DNA from: an uncultured Lachnospiraceae bacterium
GTDB taxonomy: Bacteria > Bacillota > Clostridia > Lachnospirales > Lachnospiraceae
Assembly: GCA_900315505.1 (NCBI GenBank)
Contig: OMZG01000005.1
Coordinates: 35,102-99,101, forward strand
DNA: 64,000 nucleotides
Direction: 5' to 3'
The notes under the pieces are model-generated. The model searched no databases. It was not told the origin of the DNA and saw only the letters and a list, made by a program, of their open reading frames with translations. Positions 45,814-54,873 of this stretch are shown piece by piece. The position numbers and the translations under genes are program-made. How positions within the stretch are numbered: position 1 is the stretch's first letter; the number at the start of each line of letters is the position of its first letter.

Positions 45814-46772
45814 TATCCTTCGTAATTTATCGAATTGCCTGCTGCATAGGCGCTTGACCCTGTTGCAAAGCTCTTCACTGCCTTGATCAGATCATCGATC
45901 GAATTCGCATAGATGGTCTTCGTACCGTACATATCCCACGGCGTCACCTCTCCGGTCTCATCGCTGTCGGGATCTTTCTCTATATATTCGTAATCATCGT
46001 CATCCGTATCAGTATCGGTCTTCTTCGTCGTATCAGTATCAGAGGACTTCTCAGACGCCTTCTCCTTCGCGGCCTCCTCCGACTTCTTCTGCCGGGCCTT
46101 CTTTGCTGCCTGCTTGTCTGCAGCCTTCTTTGCGGCCTTCTTCGCTGCCTGCCTCTTCTTCAGGGCCTCATTGCCGGCTGCCGCCTGGTCACGGACTGTT
46201 GCGAAAAAGCTTACCGCACCATTGTCATTGACCTGCATTCCTATGCCCTTGAGAGCGTCAGCTCCTACCGTCTGCTCCAGCTGCTTCTTCAGATCAGGAA
46301 GCTGCTTCTGTGAATTCTCGATGATGCCCTCATATTTCTTCGCTACATTCTCATCATTTGCCATCTCCTCGATCTTGTCCTCATTGATGAGAACTGTGGT
46401 CCTCGTCTTCGATGCATAGGCTGCGGCATTAGCCTCGGCCGACTGCTTCTGATCCTCTGATACGAGGATGAACTGCATATTGCCGAACTTCTTCTGCAGC
46501 TTCTCATAATATTCTGCTGCCTTCTTCGAGAGAGTCGGCTTGCCGATCGTCTTCCCCTTCGTGTAGAGCTCCTGATCGTCTGCTCCCTGTGTAGCATCCT
46601 TCTTCGATGTCACCTTCTTTTCCTGCTCATCTGCCCATGCGCTCTTAGTGCGGACAGGAGTCTGGGAAGTCTTCGATGCCTTCTCTGTGTCGTCTGCCTT
46701 CTTAGTGCTGTTCTGTGGCTTGTAGGAATATGTATTTATATTCCCGTAGCCTCCGATATTTCCGATTGCCAT
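45813..46772 (-). CDS. DUF6033-family protein
   Basis: A 319-residue protein. The N-terminus ([17 protein letters not shown]) lacks a signal peptide. The middle (about 85-205: [34 protein letters not shown]) matches a family common in Lachnospiraceae, DUF6033. A lysine/alanine-rich helix (about 215-250) and an acidic, aspartate-rich stretch (about 255-285) follow. No enzymatic motif is seen. ATG 46772 follows GGAGG; the longer frame crosses a leader hairpin. Its stop overlaps the NifH-like start by one base, an arrangement that couples their translation. Confidence 0.75.
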   Translation of the reverse strand: MAIGNIGGYGNINTYSYKPQNSTKKADDTEKASKTSQTPVRTKSAWADEQEKKVTSKKDATQGADDQELYTKGKTIGKPTLSKKAAEYYEKLQKKFGNMQFILVSEDQKQSAEANAAAYASKTRTTVLINEDKIEEMANDENVAKKYEGIIENSQKQLPDLKKQLEQTVGADALKGIGMQVNDNGAVSFFATVRDQAAAGNEALKKRQAAKKAAKKAADKQAAKKARQKKSEEAAKEKASEKSSDTDTTKKTDTDTDDDDYEYIEKDPDSDETGEVTPWDMYGTKTIYANSIDDLIKAVKSFATGSSAYAAGNSINYEG

Positions 46773-46801
46773 ATGAATACCTCCGTGTGCTATGACATAA
46801 T

Positions 46802-46817
46802 GGTGCATCCATGCACC
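46802..46817. promoter_or_regulatory. Leader inverted repeat of the nitrogenase-like operon
   Basis: Arms GGTGCAT (46802-46808) and ATGCACC (46811-46817) are exact complements around two bases. It lies between the predicted transcript start (about 46846) and the DUF6033 ATG, where a repressor or an RNA hairpin could control the whole operon. Confidence 0.5.
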
Positions 46818-46852
46818 GATTCTTTCTCTGTTATCTATATCGGATGAGATTT

Positions 46853-46858
46853 ATTATA
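46853..46858 (-). promoter_or_regulatory. -10 box for the DUF6033-nifH-like operon
   Basis: The minus strand reads a perfect TATAAT. The matching -35 position (about 46876-46881) reads CTTTTT, which is poor, so an activator may be needed. The -35 region overlaps the end of the clpB terminator. Confidence 0.45.
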
Positions 46859-46880
46859 CTTTAGCCTTCAGAGAAAAAAA

Positions 46881-46910
46881 GACCCGGCAGGCTTCTGTGC
46901 CTGTCAGGTC
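46881..46910 (-). terminator. clpB terminator
   Basis: A 12-base stem (GACCCGGCAGGC pairing with GCCTGTCAGGTC) has one mismatch and one wobble on the minus strand and is followed by seven T residues. It sits about 28 bases past the clpB stop. Confidence 0.82.
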
Positions 46911-46938
46911 CTCTGGCTTTTATAAAAAATGACGCGTG

Positions 46939-49632
46939 TCATCTTTTGATATATGCGTAAAGCTCATCTGAAGCCGCGCCGCCTGTCAGCGAATCGAGAC
47001 GATTCGTGACGTTGCCGTCTTCGGTGAAGAGGTCGTCACCGTTTGCTGACTTCGGCTCCTCCGGCTTCGTCGGTGCCTTTTTGTCGATCATGATCGTATC
47101 ACCCTTATTGGCCTTGCCCTCAAGTATGATACGTGCGGCAAGAGTCTCGACATGCTTCTGCAGGAATCTGCGGAGCGGACGTGCACCATATACAGGATCG
47201 AATCCGTGATCTATGATGTAGAGCTTTGCCTCCGGTGTCAGCTCTACCTTGAGCTCACGCTCTGCAAGACGGTCATTCAGTCTTCTCATCAGAAGTCCTA
47301 CGATATGACCGATATTATCCTTCGTCAGCGGATGGAACATGATGATCTCATCGAGTCTGTTCAGAAACTCTGGCCTGAATGACTTTCTGAGCTCTGCCTC
47401 CACTGCCTCACGCGCACTGTCTGAAATGGAGCCATCCGGCTGGATGCCATTCAGAAGCTCCTGTGATCCAAGGTTTGATGTCAGAATGATAATCGTGTTC
47501 TTGAAATCCACGGTCCTGCCCTGTGAATCCGTGATACGGCCATCATCAAGCACCTGCAGCAGGATATTGAACACATCAGGATGTGCCTTCTCGACCTCAT
47601 CGAAAAGGACTACCGAGTACGGTTTTCTACGAACAGCCTCTGTCAGCTGTCCGCCTTCATCATAGCCCACATATCCTGGAGGCGCTCCGATCAGACGGGA
47701 GACTGAATACTTCTCCATGTACTCGGACATATCGATACGGACGATATTATTCTCATTATCAAAAAGTGCCTCTGCCAGAGTCTTTGCAAGCTCTGTCTTA
47801 CCTACACCGGTAGGTCCGAGGAACATAAACGAACCTATAGGTCTGTTCGGATCCTTGATTCCGGCACGTGACCTGAGGATTGCATCCGTTACCTTTTCAA
47901 CTGCCTCATCCTGTCCGACTACTCTCTTGTGGAGTTCGTCACCGAGATGAAGGATCTTCGTCCTCTGTGACTCATTGAGCTTCGTCACCGGGATTCCGGT
48001 CCAGCGGCTTACTATTGCTGCGATTTCATCCTCATCTACCGCCTCATGGACGAGCTTCAGGTCATCATCCCTGACCTTTGCCTCCTCCTGATTCAGCTCC
48101 TTGGTGAGCTCAGGCAGCTTGCCGTTCTGCAGCTCTGCCATCTTATTATAGTCGCCCTCACGCTCGGCACGCTCGATCTGCTTATGGATATCGGCGATCT
48201 GCTCACGAAGCTTTGCCGGACGGTCGACTGCATTCTTTTCATTTTCCCATTCAGCATTCAGATTCTTAAGCTTATCCTCGTTCTCGGCGAGTTCCTTCTT
48301 GACATCCTCGAGACGCTGCTTACTCATCTCATCTGTCTCTTTCTCGAGGGACATCTCATCGAGTCTCAGCTGGATGTTCTTATGCTCAAGCTCATCGATT
48401 TCCTCAGGCTTCGATTCCTTCTCTGTCTTGATCTGGGCGCAGGCCTCATCAATCAGGTCGATTGCCTTATCTGGAAGGAAACGGTCGGTGATATATCTGT
48501 CAGACAGCTCTGCGGCTGCGATCAGTGCATTATCTGTGATACGGACACCATGATAGGTCTGGTAATTCTCACGAAGGCCACGGAGGATGGTGATTGTCTC
48601 ATCTACCGTCGGTTCATCAACGAGCACACGCTGGAAACGACGCTCAAGAGCGGCATCCTTTTCGATGTACTCTCTATACTCATTCAGGGTCGTAGCGCCG
48701 ATGCAGTGCAGCTCACCTCTTGCAAGCATAGGCTTCAGGAGGTTACCGGCATCCATTGCGCCCTCGCTCTTTCCAGCGCCTACTATCAGATGCAGCTCAT
48801 CGATGAAGAGGATGATATTTCCTTCTGACTTCCTGACTTCATTCAGGACAGCCTTGAGTCTTTCCTCGAATTCACCTCTGTACTTCGCACCTGCGATCAG
48901 AGAGCCCATATCGAGTGAAAAGATCTTCTTGTCCTTCAGGTTGTCTGGCACATCGCCCTTTACGATACGCTGGGCGAGACCCTCTACAACTGCTGTCTTA
49001 CCTACACCAGGCTCACCTATGAGCACCGGGTTGTTCTTCGTCTTACGAGAGAGGATACGGATCACATTACGGATCTCTTCATCACGGCCGATGATAGGAT
49101 CGAGCTTCTGATCCCTGGCCTTAGCGACCAGATCCTCGCCGTATTTCTCAAGGGAATCATAGGTATCCTCCGGATTATCACTGGTAACCTTCTGATTGCC
49201 TCTCACTGTAGAGAGTGCCTGAAGGAACCTGTCTCTCGTGATACCGAATTCCCTGAATTTCTCTTTGATCGTGTCATCCGGATACTGGATGAGTGACAGG
49301 AACAGGTGCTCGACTGACACATAGTCGTCGCCCATCTTCTTGGCTTCATCCTCACCATGAAGCAGCACGTCATTCAGGTATCTGTCCACATACTGCTGTC
49401 CGCCGCCTGATACTTTTGGCAGGTTCTGGACCATCATTGTGGCATCATTGGTAAAATAATTTACATCTATATCCATCTTCTGGAAGAGCTTCGGGATCAG
49501 GCCTTCCTCCTGCTGCATGAGGGCCAGCAGGAAATGCTCTTCTGTGATCTGCTGGTTGCCATAGTCAGTAGCCAGCTTCTCAGCATCCTGAACAGCTTCT
49601 ATGCTCTTCTGAGTAAATTTGCTTATATTCAT
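46939..49632 (-). CDS. clpB: Disaggregase ClpB
   Basis: An 897-residue AAA+ chaperone that works with DnaK to dissolve aggregates. It has an N-domain (1-145), a first AAA domain (Walker A GEPGVGKT, Walker B ILFIDELH), a middle coiled coil (about 400-520) and a second AAA domain ([19 protein letters not shown]), then a C-terminal small domain. I choose the second ATG (49632) because AGGAGG is 8 bases before it but only 2 before the first ATG (49638). It follows hsp20 and the S23 gene on the same strand and probably shares their CIRCE control. Confidence 0.96.
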   Translation of the reverse strand: MNISKFTQKSIEAVQDAEKLATDYGNQQITEEHFLLALMQQEEGLIPKLFQKMDIDVNYFTNDATMMVQNLPKVSGGGQQYVDRYLNDVLLHGEDEAKKMGDDYVSVEHLFLSLIQYPDDTIKEKFREFGITRDRFLQALSTVRGNQKVTSDNPEDTYDSLEKYGEDLVAKARDQKLDPIIGRDEEIRNVIRILSRKTKNNPVLIGEPGVGKTAVVEGLAQRIVKGDVPDNLKDKKIFSLDMGSLIAGAKYRGEFEERLKAVLNEVRKSEGNIILFIDELHLIVGAGKSEGAMDAGNLLKPMLARGELHCIGATTLNEYREYIEKDAALERRFQRVLVDEPTVDETITILRGLRENYQTYHGVRITDNALIAAAELSDRYITDRFLPDKAIDLIDEACAQIKTEKESKPEEIDELEHKNIQLRLDEMSLEKETDEMSKQRLEDVKKELAENEDKLKNLNAEWENEKNAVDRPAKLREQIADIHKQIERAEREGDYNKMAELQNGKLPELTKELNQEEAKVRDDDLKLVHEAVDEDEIAAIVSRWTGIPVTKLNESQRTKILHLGDELHKRVVGQDEAVEKVTDAILRSRAGIKDPNRPIGSFMFLGPTGVGKTELAKTLAEALFDNENNIVRIDMSEYMEKYSVSRLIGAPPGYVGYDEGGQLTEAVRRKPYSVVLFDEVEKAHPDVFNILLQVLDDGRITDSQGRTVDFKNTIIILTSNLGSQELLNGIQPDGSISDSAREAVEAELRKSFRPEFLNRLDEIIMFHPLTKDNIGHIVGLLMRRLNDRLAERELKVELTPEAKLYIIDHGFDPVYGARPLRRFLQKHVETLAARIILEGKANKGDTIMIDKKAPTKPEEPKSANGDDLFTEDGNVTNRLDSLTGGAASDELYAYIKR

Positions 49633-49656
49633 ATTCATGGCCTCCTTTCGTTTATT

Positions 49657-49691
49657 AGTTTAGAGTACTTAGTTCTTAGTTCTAAGTTCTA
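49657..49691. repeat. Heptad array B at the S23 stop
   Basis: Five 7-base units on the plus strand (AGTTTAG, AGTACTT, AGTTCTT, AGTTCTA, AGTTCTA). The last one contains the S23 TAG stop (49689-49691, minus). It is in inverted orientation to array A on the other side of the gene. Confidence 0.7.
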
Positions 49692-50039
49692 TGCCATACT
49701 TTGTATTAAAGAATACAACATTTTTTCAATTTCAGAACAGACATGAAGCACAGGGTTTATTTGTTCTGCTGATAAATAGCCCAGCCTCATACAGATATGA
49801 AGCTGGGTTTCCAATTCAGCTCTTGAGCCTTGTGCTATGTATAAGAACCTTATAAATTCTTTTCTTGAATTCCTTCCATGTCCTTCTGCAATATTTGAAG
49901 GTATTGACACAGCTGCCCTTCTCATCTGGTCAGATAATCCGAATAATTCTTCTCTGGGTAAACACTTAACCAGTATATAAATCATTTCTACCATACTGAT
50001 TGACTTCTGCCAGACAATTAACTGTTTATAATTTCCCAT
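49689..50039 (-). CDS. Four-helix-bundle (S23/IVP-type) protein
   Basis: A 116-residue protein of the 23S rRNA intervening-sequence family. The signature AVSIPSNIAEGHGRNSRKEFIRFLYIAQGSRAE-type core lies around residues 47-77, and KQLIVWQKS opens the protein. Many members are encoded inside 23S rRNA intervening sequences; this one stands alone. Its function is unknown, though a related fold is used by the accessory protein of diversity-generating retroelements. It sits inside a heat-shock cluster, bounded by inverted heptad arrays, which suggests it was inserted between hsp20 and clpB. Confidence 0.88.
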   Translation of the reverse strand: MGNYKQLIVWQKSISMVEMIYILVKCLPREELFGLSDQMRRAAVSIPSNIAEGHGRNSRKEFIRFLYIAQGSRAELETQLHICMRLGYLSAEQINPVLHVCSEIEKMLYSLIQSMA

Positions 50040-50057
50040 ATCCTCCCTTTCTGCTCC

Positions 50058-50087
50058 GAACTTATAACTCAGAACTCGGAACTTTTA
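50058..50087. repeat. Heptad array A at the hsp20 stop
   Basis: Four 7-base units on the plus strand (GAACTTA, TAACTCA, GAACTCG, GAACTTT) run to the hsp20 TAA stop (50085-50087, minus). It mirrors array B across the S23 gene and matches array C at valS in orientation. Confidence 0.7.
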
Positions 50088-50537
50088 GCCTTCTATTGCT
50101 ATTGTATGATTCTCTGGAATCTTCTCTCTTGCATCCTCCTTCGGGAAGGTGATCTCAAGAATACCATTGTCATATCTTGCATGGACATCTTCCTGCTTCA
50201 GATCCTTGCCTACGAAGAAGCTACGAGCTACATTTCCGTAATACCTCTCCTGACGAAGAACCTTGCCATCCTTGTCCTTATCTTCCTTATTCTCTGAGTG
50301 CTTTGCTGTGAGATTCAGATAACCATCCTTCAGCTCAACTCCTATATCGCTCTTGTCATAGCCCGGCAGCTCAACTGAAAGCTCGTAGTTGTTGCCATTC
50401 TCCTTCACATCTGTCCTCATGAGTCCATAAGCATGATTGCTTGCGCTCACGCTCAACGGTGCCTTCCAGAACTGATCGACACTGTTAATAAAGTCATCCA
50501 TTAAATCTTCTCCAAAAAATCCAGGTAAAAAAGCCAT
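50085..50537 (-). CDS. Hsp20/alpha-crystallin small heat-shock protein
   Basis: A 150-residue small chaperone that holds unfolding proteins. The alpha-crystallin domain spans about 40-135 (YELSVELPGYDKSDIGVELKDGYL to ARYDNGILEITFPK). The C-terminal I-x-I-like tail reads TIAIEG. A near-perfect CIRCE operator about 62 bases upstream indicates HrcA repression. It heads the hsp20-S23-clpB run. Confidence 0.94.
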   Translation of the reverse strand: MAFLPGFFGEDLMDDFINSVDQFWKAPLSVSASNHAYGLMRTDVKENGNNYELSVELPGYDKSDIGVELKDGYLNLTAKHSENKEDKDKDGKVLRQERYYGNVARSFFVGKDLKQEDVHARYDNGILEITFPKEDAREKIPENHTIAIEG

Positions 50538-50598
50538 AGTAAAAACCTCCTTAATTCATCCTTTGTCCTCCTGACAGTTATAGTTATAGCACGTTTTG

Positions 50599-50625
50599 TT
50601 AGCACTGTCAAGTGATGAGTGCTAA
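50599..50625. promoter_or_regulatory. CIRCE operator (HrcA binding site)
   Basis: TTAGCACTG, nine bases, then GAGTGCTAA. The consensus is TTAGCACTC-N9-GAGTGCTAA, so one position in the left arm differs. It lies upstream of hsp20 and implies heat-inducible release of HrcA. Confidence 0.92.
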
Positions 50626-50669
50626 TTTTTCAGAAAAATTATGCGACCCCTTTCGAGGCCGCATAAATA

Positions 50670-51425
50670 CTACATTCCTGGCACTATGAAGTGCGCTATT
50701 AATCGTATGATAAGCAGATGTGCAGGGTAAAATATGTAGAAAAAGTACTTCATCTTCCGTCCCTGTCTGCCGTGATAGAAGTACAGAGGTATGAGGTCGA
50801 CTACCGCATACCATTCTGTGCTGCCGCACATGAGACCGAGCCATAGCACCGCCAGCGCAAAGCCCACGAGCCTGTGGGTTCCGAGCAGATACATGATCAT
50901 GATCGCCACTACTCCGCCGATTCCGTAATCGCTGTTCAGGATGAATTCCTCGATCAGATCAGCTACGAGTGTCACAGCTGCTATCGAAAGAATCTCCAGT
51001 CCCATTGCCGGGGCGCCTGAGAATTTTTCTCTTATCTTTTTAAAAAGCGAGTCAAGTGCCCAGATTGCCAGCAGCCCGAGCAGAAGCGTCCACATGACAT
51101 TATTGTCATATATGTAAAATGGTCCGCTATTGAACGCCAGATCAAACGGCACTTCGGAAATCACCGCGAATATCCCGAGCCGCACGGCATACCTTCGTCT
51201 GTCATGTGTGTAATGGAATCCTTCTACTATAAAGAAACAGAACAGCGGAAATGCCAGCCGACCGATTCCGCGGAGCCATGAGTCCAGCGTCCATAATGCC
51301 TGAGCCTGCTTCTGCGCAGCCATATTTTCTACAATGATGGCCCCGATATGGTCAATAGCCATTGTGATAATGGCGATCATTTTCAGCGCAAACCCACTGA
51401 TGTCTCTCTTCTCACACATATCCAT
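50670..51425 (-). CDS. TraX-family membrane protein
   Basis: A 251-residue polytopic membrane protein of the TraX family, named for F-pilin acetylation, with chromosomal relatives in many Firmicutes. ALKMIAIITMAIDHIGAIIVENM near the start and the segment RRYAVRLGIFAVISEVPFDL are typical, and seven or eight hydrophobic segments follow. It is probably an acetyltransferase for a surface polymer or protein, but no substrate can be named. It overlaps the birA end by 14 bases; a start at Met3 is also possible. Confidence 0.85.
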   Translation of the reverse strand: MDMCEKRDISGFALKMIAIITMAIDHIGAIIVENMAAQKQAQALWTLDSWLRGIGRLAFPLFCFFIVEGFHYTHDRRRYAVRLGIFAVISEVPFDLAFNSGPFYIYDNNVMWTLLLGLLAIWALDSLFKKIREKFSGAPAMGLEILSIAAVTLVADLIEEFILNSDYGIGGVVAIMIMYLLGTHRLVGFALAVLWLGLMCGSTEWYAVVDLIPLYFYHGRQGRKMKYFFYIFYPAHLLIIRLIAHFIVPGM

Positions 51426-52179
51426 ACAGCCCCCTCACATGCACCTCTCCGGAATCCACAGCCACTATGCTTCCGTCGTCCTTTCTTATGAGAAGCTTGC
51501 CATCCTTATCCATCTCCAGTGCTATGCCTTCAAAGTCATGAACCTGATGAACCACCCTTACACGCCTGTCCTTATTTGCCAGGCGGGCGTTGTATGAAGG
51601 AAGAATCCCCTCGAGGCTCCCACCATTTTTCTGGAATATTTCATAGTGGCGCAGGAAATGACGCCATATTGCTTCTATCACAGCTTTCCTCGAAGCCCGC
51701 TGCCCGTCAAGCTCGAGATCAAGAGATGTCGCCATATCGCGGATCTCTGGCGCGAAATCTGACTTCTTATGATGCACATTCACTCCGATCCCGACGACGA
51801 CATTTTTCGCAATGCCATTATCAGCCTCGAGCTCTGTGAGAATCCCGCAGATTTTTTTACTATTTATGAGCACATCGTTCGGCCACTTGATCTGGGTCTT
51901 GAGATGATACAGCTCTTCAACTGCCTCCGCCACAGAGACTCCTGCTACTATCGTAAGCCTGGGCAGATGCTCCATCGAAATGCCCTCAGGATAAATGAGC
52001 ATAGTCGTTGCCACGGACACCCCCTCCGGAGAGATCCATCCGTGGCCGCTCCTGCCACGGCCTGCTGTCTGTTCACCGGCTGAGATCACTGTAAAATTAG
52101 TAGCACCCTCATGTGCTTCTCTTTTTGCTTCGAGATTCGTAGAATCAGTTGTTTCAAAATATTTAAATATTGGTTTCAT
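51412..52179 (-). CDS. birA: Biotin--[acetyl-CoA-carboxylase] ligase
   Basis: A 255-residue ligase that attaches biotin to carboxylase carrier domains. The substrate-binding TTDSTNLEAKR and the biotinyl-AMP loop GRGRSGHGW (residues 40-48) are present, as is IKWPNDVLI with the catalytic lysine. A C-terminal SH3-like domain follows. It lacks the N-terminal DNA-binding domain of BirA repressors, so it is enzymatic only. AGGGA lies before the ATG. It overlaps the TraX gene downstream and follows the transglutaminase-like gene by 15 bases in reading order reversed. Confidence 0.93.
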   Translation of the reverse strand: MKPIFKYFETTDSTNLEAKREAHEGATNFTVISAGEQTAGRGRSGHGWISPEGVSVATTMLIYPEGISMEHLPRLTIVAGVSVAEAVEELYHLKTQIKWPNDVLINSKKICGILTELEADNGIAKNVVVGIGVNVHHKKSDFAPEIRDMATSLDLELDGQRASRKAVIEAIWRHFLRHYEIFQKNGGSLEGILPSYNARLANKDRRVRVVHQVHDFEGIALEMDKDGKLLIRKDDGSIVAVDSGEVHVRGLYGYV

Positions 52180-52194
52180 CTGTCAGAATCCCTG

Positions 52195-53463
52195 TCATTT
52201 CACCCTGACGCTTATCTTCACTGTCTTCTTGGTACCATCGGCGAACCTGAATGTACCCCTGATGGTTGTCCTGCCCTTTTTCTTTGCACGGATGACCATA
52301 CCTGAAACAGCAGCCACCTTCTTATTGCATGAGGACCATGTCACCTTTGTCAGAGCCGAAGGAGAATGCGTCGAATAGGATATTCCCTTACGGGCGCCTT
52401 TCTTCAACGTCACAGATTTCGGGCTTACCGTGACCTTGTACGAGGACATATCCTTTTTCACAGTGTCACTGCTTTTCCCGGTATCTGTATTCGAGGCGGT
52501 ATCGTCTGTTTTCCCTATTTCCGAAATATCCCTTCCGCTGCCGGAATCACCGATGGATGTCCCGCCATCTGTGCTGCATACAGGGCGCCCATAGCTGTCC
52601 CAGTAGCTGTCTGGTATATGCGCATAGTAATCATCTGCCCGAAGGGTCGAATCACTCACATTGAAGCAGGTGTACCGGATATTCCTTCCATCAGGATATG
52701 TATTAGAGCCGCCGTTCCACAGCGGGTCATCATAGGTGACATCTACGTTGTACCATTTCCCGTCGAGATATATCTCATTCCATCCATGCGAGCTGCTTGT
52801 GATGGTAATGGTCGGCGCTCCAAGAGCATTCATCAGAACAGAGAACGCTGCTGAATATCCGGCACACACGGTAGTCTCACCGATCAGTGAGCTTGCCGAG
52901 GACTGCTTCGACTGGGAATCACTTCCATCCCAGGTGAGCCTCTTCGCAAGGGCATCATGGATTATTTTTTCCTTTTCGACAAGTGTGGAGGCTGATGTCG
53001 TCTGTGCGAGCAGTGACCGGATGGTATTCCGGAATGTCTCCTTTGCTGCCTGACGGGCAGAGCCTGACTGATATTCGCGCAGCACATCGATCGAAGCAGT
53101 ACCGCTCACCACGCTGCCGGAGCCCGTGCTATATGAATAGTGTATACTATTGCTTATGAAGAAATACTGTGCTTCAGTCTCCGTCCATATCCGCAGGACA
53201 TTGGTCAGCTGCTCAATGGTGAGCCCGGAATACGGTGCTTTTATCTCTGTGATATTGTCACTGCTTTCCATTGCCTTGTTCGCAGCAGATGTCATCCCAC
53301 TGTACAGCTTTTTCTCGCTGGCATTCATCTTATTGTAAAAGTAGTCGTCCGAGTAAACAGACCAGTTCGTTGCTGCCTCTGCCTGAAGGCCCGATGCCGG
53401 GATGCTTCCAGCAATAATGGTGACTGCCGCAAGCATTCCGGCCAGTATTCTTCTGATTCTCAT
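52195..53463 (-). CDS. Secreted transglutaminase-like protein with Ig-like tail
   Basis: A 422-residue exported protein. The signal peptide is about residues 1-30. A transglutaminase-like domain lies at about 130-260 with the full triad: cysteine in ETTVCAGYSAAF, histidine in SSHGWNEIYLDG and aspartate in WYNVDVTYDDP. A serine/threonine/aspartate-rich linker and a C-terminal BIG2-like repeat (YKVTVSPKSVTLKKGARKGI) follow. Such proteins may be peptidases or cross-linkers at the surface. ATG 53463 follows AAGGAG. It is followed by birA and TraX on the same strand. Confidence 0.87.
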   Translation of the reverse strand: MRIRRILAGMLAAVTIIAGSIPASGLQAEAATNWSVYSDDYFYNKMNASEKKLYSGMTSAANKAMESSDNITEIKAPYSGLTIEQLTNVLRIWTETEAQYFFISNSIHYSYSTGSGSVVSGTASIDVLREYQSGSARQAAKETFRNTIRSLLAQTTSASTLVEKEKIIHDALAKRLTWDGSDSQSKQSSASSLIGETTVCAGYSAAFSVLMNALGAPTITITSSSHGWNEIYLDGKWYNVDVTYDDPLWNGGSNTYPDGRNIRYTCFNVSDSTLRADDYYAHIPDSYWDSYGRPVCSTDGGTSIGDSGSGRDISEIGKTDDTASNTDTGKSSDTVKKDMSSYKVTVSPKSVTLKKGARKGISYSTHSPSALTKVTWSSCNKKVAAVSGMVIRAKKKGRTTIRGTFRFADGTKKTVKISVRVK

Positions 53464-53538
53464 AGGTTTCTCCTTATTTTTGAAAAAAATATGGCAACGT
53501 ACCTGGTGATACGCTGCCATACAAAACGGGTTCCGGGA

Positions 53539-54306
53539 TTATCTGAAGAGCAGTGCATTCCTGTTCATTGCGTCCGCGCTGGCTCTCCTCTGCATGAATA
53601 CCTTATACGTATTCAGGAGATTCTGCTTCTGAAGGTCCGTCAGTGCCTTCGGCATATCGAGATCCTCAATACGGCTGTTTGATGATGCTGTATTCTGTGC
53701 CGCATAATCATTGTAGCTGATCGTATTCCCGAGAGCATTGTACTGGGCGCCGCCCTTCGCGCGGGCTGATGTTACCTTCTCCAGTGCCTTGTCGATCGTA
53801 TCCAGAGAAAAATCTCCGGTCACATCGAAGTCTGCTATACCCAGTGCCTTGAGCGTGGAATTCGATGTATTGATGCTCGTGCCATTTCCATTGCTGTCCG
53901 TAGCGAGATTCAATGTATCCTCGCCATTCAGGATATGCTTCGTATTGAAGGTCGTCTGATCCGCAATATCAGAAATACCCTGCTTCAGTCCATCGACCTC
54001 GTACTGGATATTCTGCTTATCAGAATCTGTCAGGAGACCATTCGAAGCCTGCAGCCCGAGCTCTCTGAGCCTCTGGAGCTGGTCTGTAATCTGGCTCAGC
54101 GCACCATCTGATACATTCAGCAGATCCTGTCCTGACTTCGCATTGTCCGTGCCCTTATTCAGGCCATTCTCCTGCGCTGTCAGCTTCTCAGATATCGCAA
54201 GTCCTGCTGCATCATCCGATGCACTCTGTATTCTTCTTCCACTTGCAATCTTCCCATACAGGAAATAATTGCTGTATGAATTACTGATTCCTGCAATTGC
54301 ACTCAT
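53539..54306 (-). CDS. Flagellin
   Basis: A 255-residue flagellin-type protein. The N-terminal D0/D1 helices (SGRRIQSASDDAAGLAISEKL, NVSDGALSQITDQLQRLRELGLQASNG) are well conserved. The central variable region is short. The C-terminal helix (IEDLDMPKALTDLQKQNLL) is present but diverges from typical flagellins and ends NRNALLFR. It may be a minor filament protein. No other flagellar structural gene is in the window, but a FliB methylase is encoded about 6.4 kb away. ATG 54306 follows GGAGG. Confidence 0.88.
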   Translation of the reverse strand: MSAIAGISNSYSNYFLYGKIASGRRIQSASDDAAGLAISEKLTAQENGLNKGTDNAKSGQDLLNVSDGALSQITDQLQRLRELGLQASNGLLTDSDKQNIQYEVDGLKQGISDIADQTTFNTKHILNGEDTLNLATDSNGNGTSINTSNSTLKALGIADFDVTGDFSLDTIDKALEKVTSARAKGGAQYNALGNTISYNDYAAQNTASSNSRIEDLDMPKALTDLQKQNLLNTYKVFMQRRASADAMNRNALLFR

Positions 54307-54344
54307 AAGGTCACCTCCATGATCTATGTGTGTACTTTGACTAT

Positions 54345-54373
54345 ATTGTAACATGATTCGCAGGGGTCGGCAA
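54345..54373 (-). promoter_or_regulatory. SigA-type promoter for the flagellin
   Basis: On the minus strand TTGCCG (54368-54373), a 17-base spacer and TACAAT (54345-54350). No SigD (flagellar) motif was recognised, which would be unusual for a filament gene. Confidence 0.55.
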
Positions 54374-54423
54374 GATGCTTTTTTCAGAATGCCGATGCCG
54401 CCATCCTCTCATGGCTGCCGTGA

Positions 54424-54873
54424 TCAGACCGGCACGTCGCGATGCTCGACCGACGTCGAAAATACTATGAGTGTCTTCGTATGGCCGTACTTCTGGAGCA
54501 CATTTATCAGATGATCGAGCTCCTCAGTCCGCTTAAATGCAACCTCTATAATCATCGAATAGTCGCCGGTCACGCAGTTGCACTCAATCACATTCGGGAT
54601 CCCTGCAATGAAATCATAAAAATCCTGCTTATCCTTCGGGTCGACCTCGAGATTCACGAAGGCCTTGATATTGTATCCGAAATACGACAGGTCAACTGAT
54701 GTATGATATCCCGTAATGATTCCATTCTCACGAAGCTTTTTGATACGTGTGGACACCGTAGGTGATGTGAGATAAAGCTTCTTTGCAATTTCCTTCACTG
54801 ACATTCTCGCATTCTTCATAAGCAGATCGATTATTTTCCTGTCAGTCTCATCAGGTGTGTAGGTCTCTGCCAT
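54424..54873 (-). CDS. Lrp/AsnC-family regulator
   Basis: A 149-residue regulator. The N-terminal helix-turn-helix (DRKIIDLLMKNARMSVKEIAKKL, SPTVSTRIKKL) and the C-terminal RAM ligand domain (VNLEVDPKDKQDFYDFIAGI, VTGDYSMIIEVAF) are complete. These proteins sense amino acids. Its divergent neighbour is aspartate ammonia-lyase, so control of aspA is plausible but inferred. GGAGG lies before the ATG. Confidence 0.92.
   Translation of the reverse strand: MAETYTPDETDRKIIDLLMKNARMSVKEIAKKLYLTSPTVSTRIKKLRENGIITGYHTSVDLSYFGYNIKAFVNLEVDPKDKQDFYDFIAGIPNVIECNCVTGDYSMIIEVAFKRTEELDHLINVLQKYGHTKTLIVFSTSVEHRDVPV

Noticed and set aside
42562..46772. True nitrogen-fixation genes
   Set aside because: No nifE, nifN, nifB or nifV is nearby, the cysteine pattern deviates and component 1 is fused, so dinitrogen reduction is not supported.
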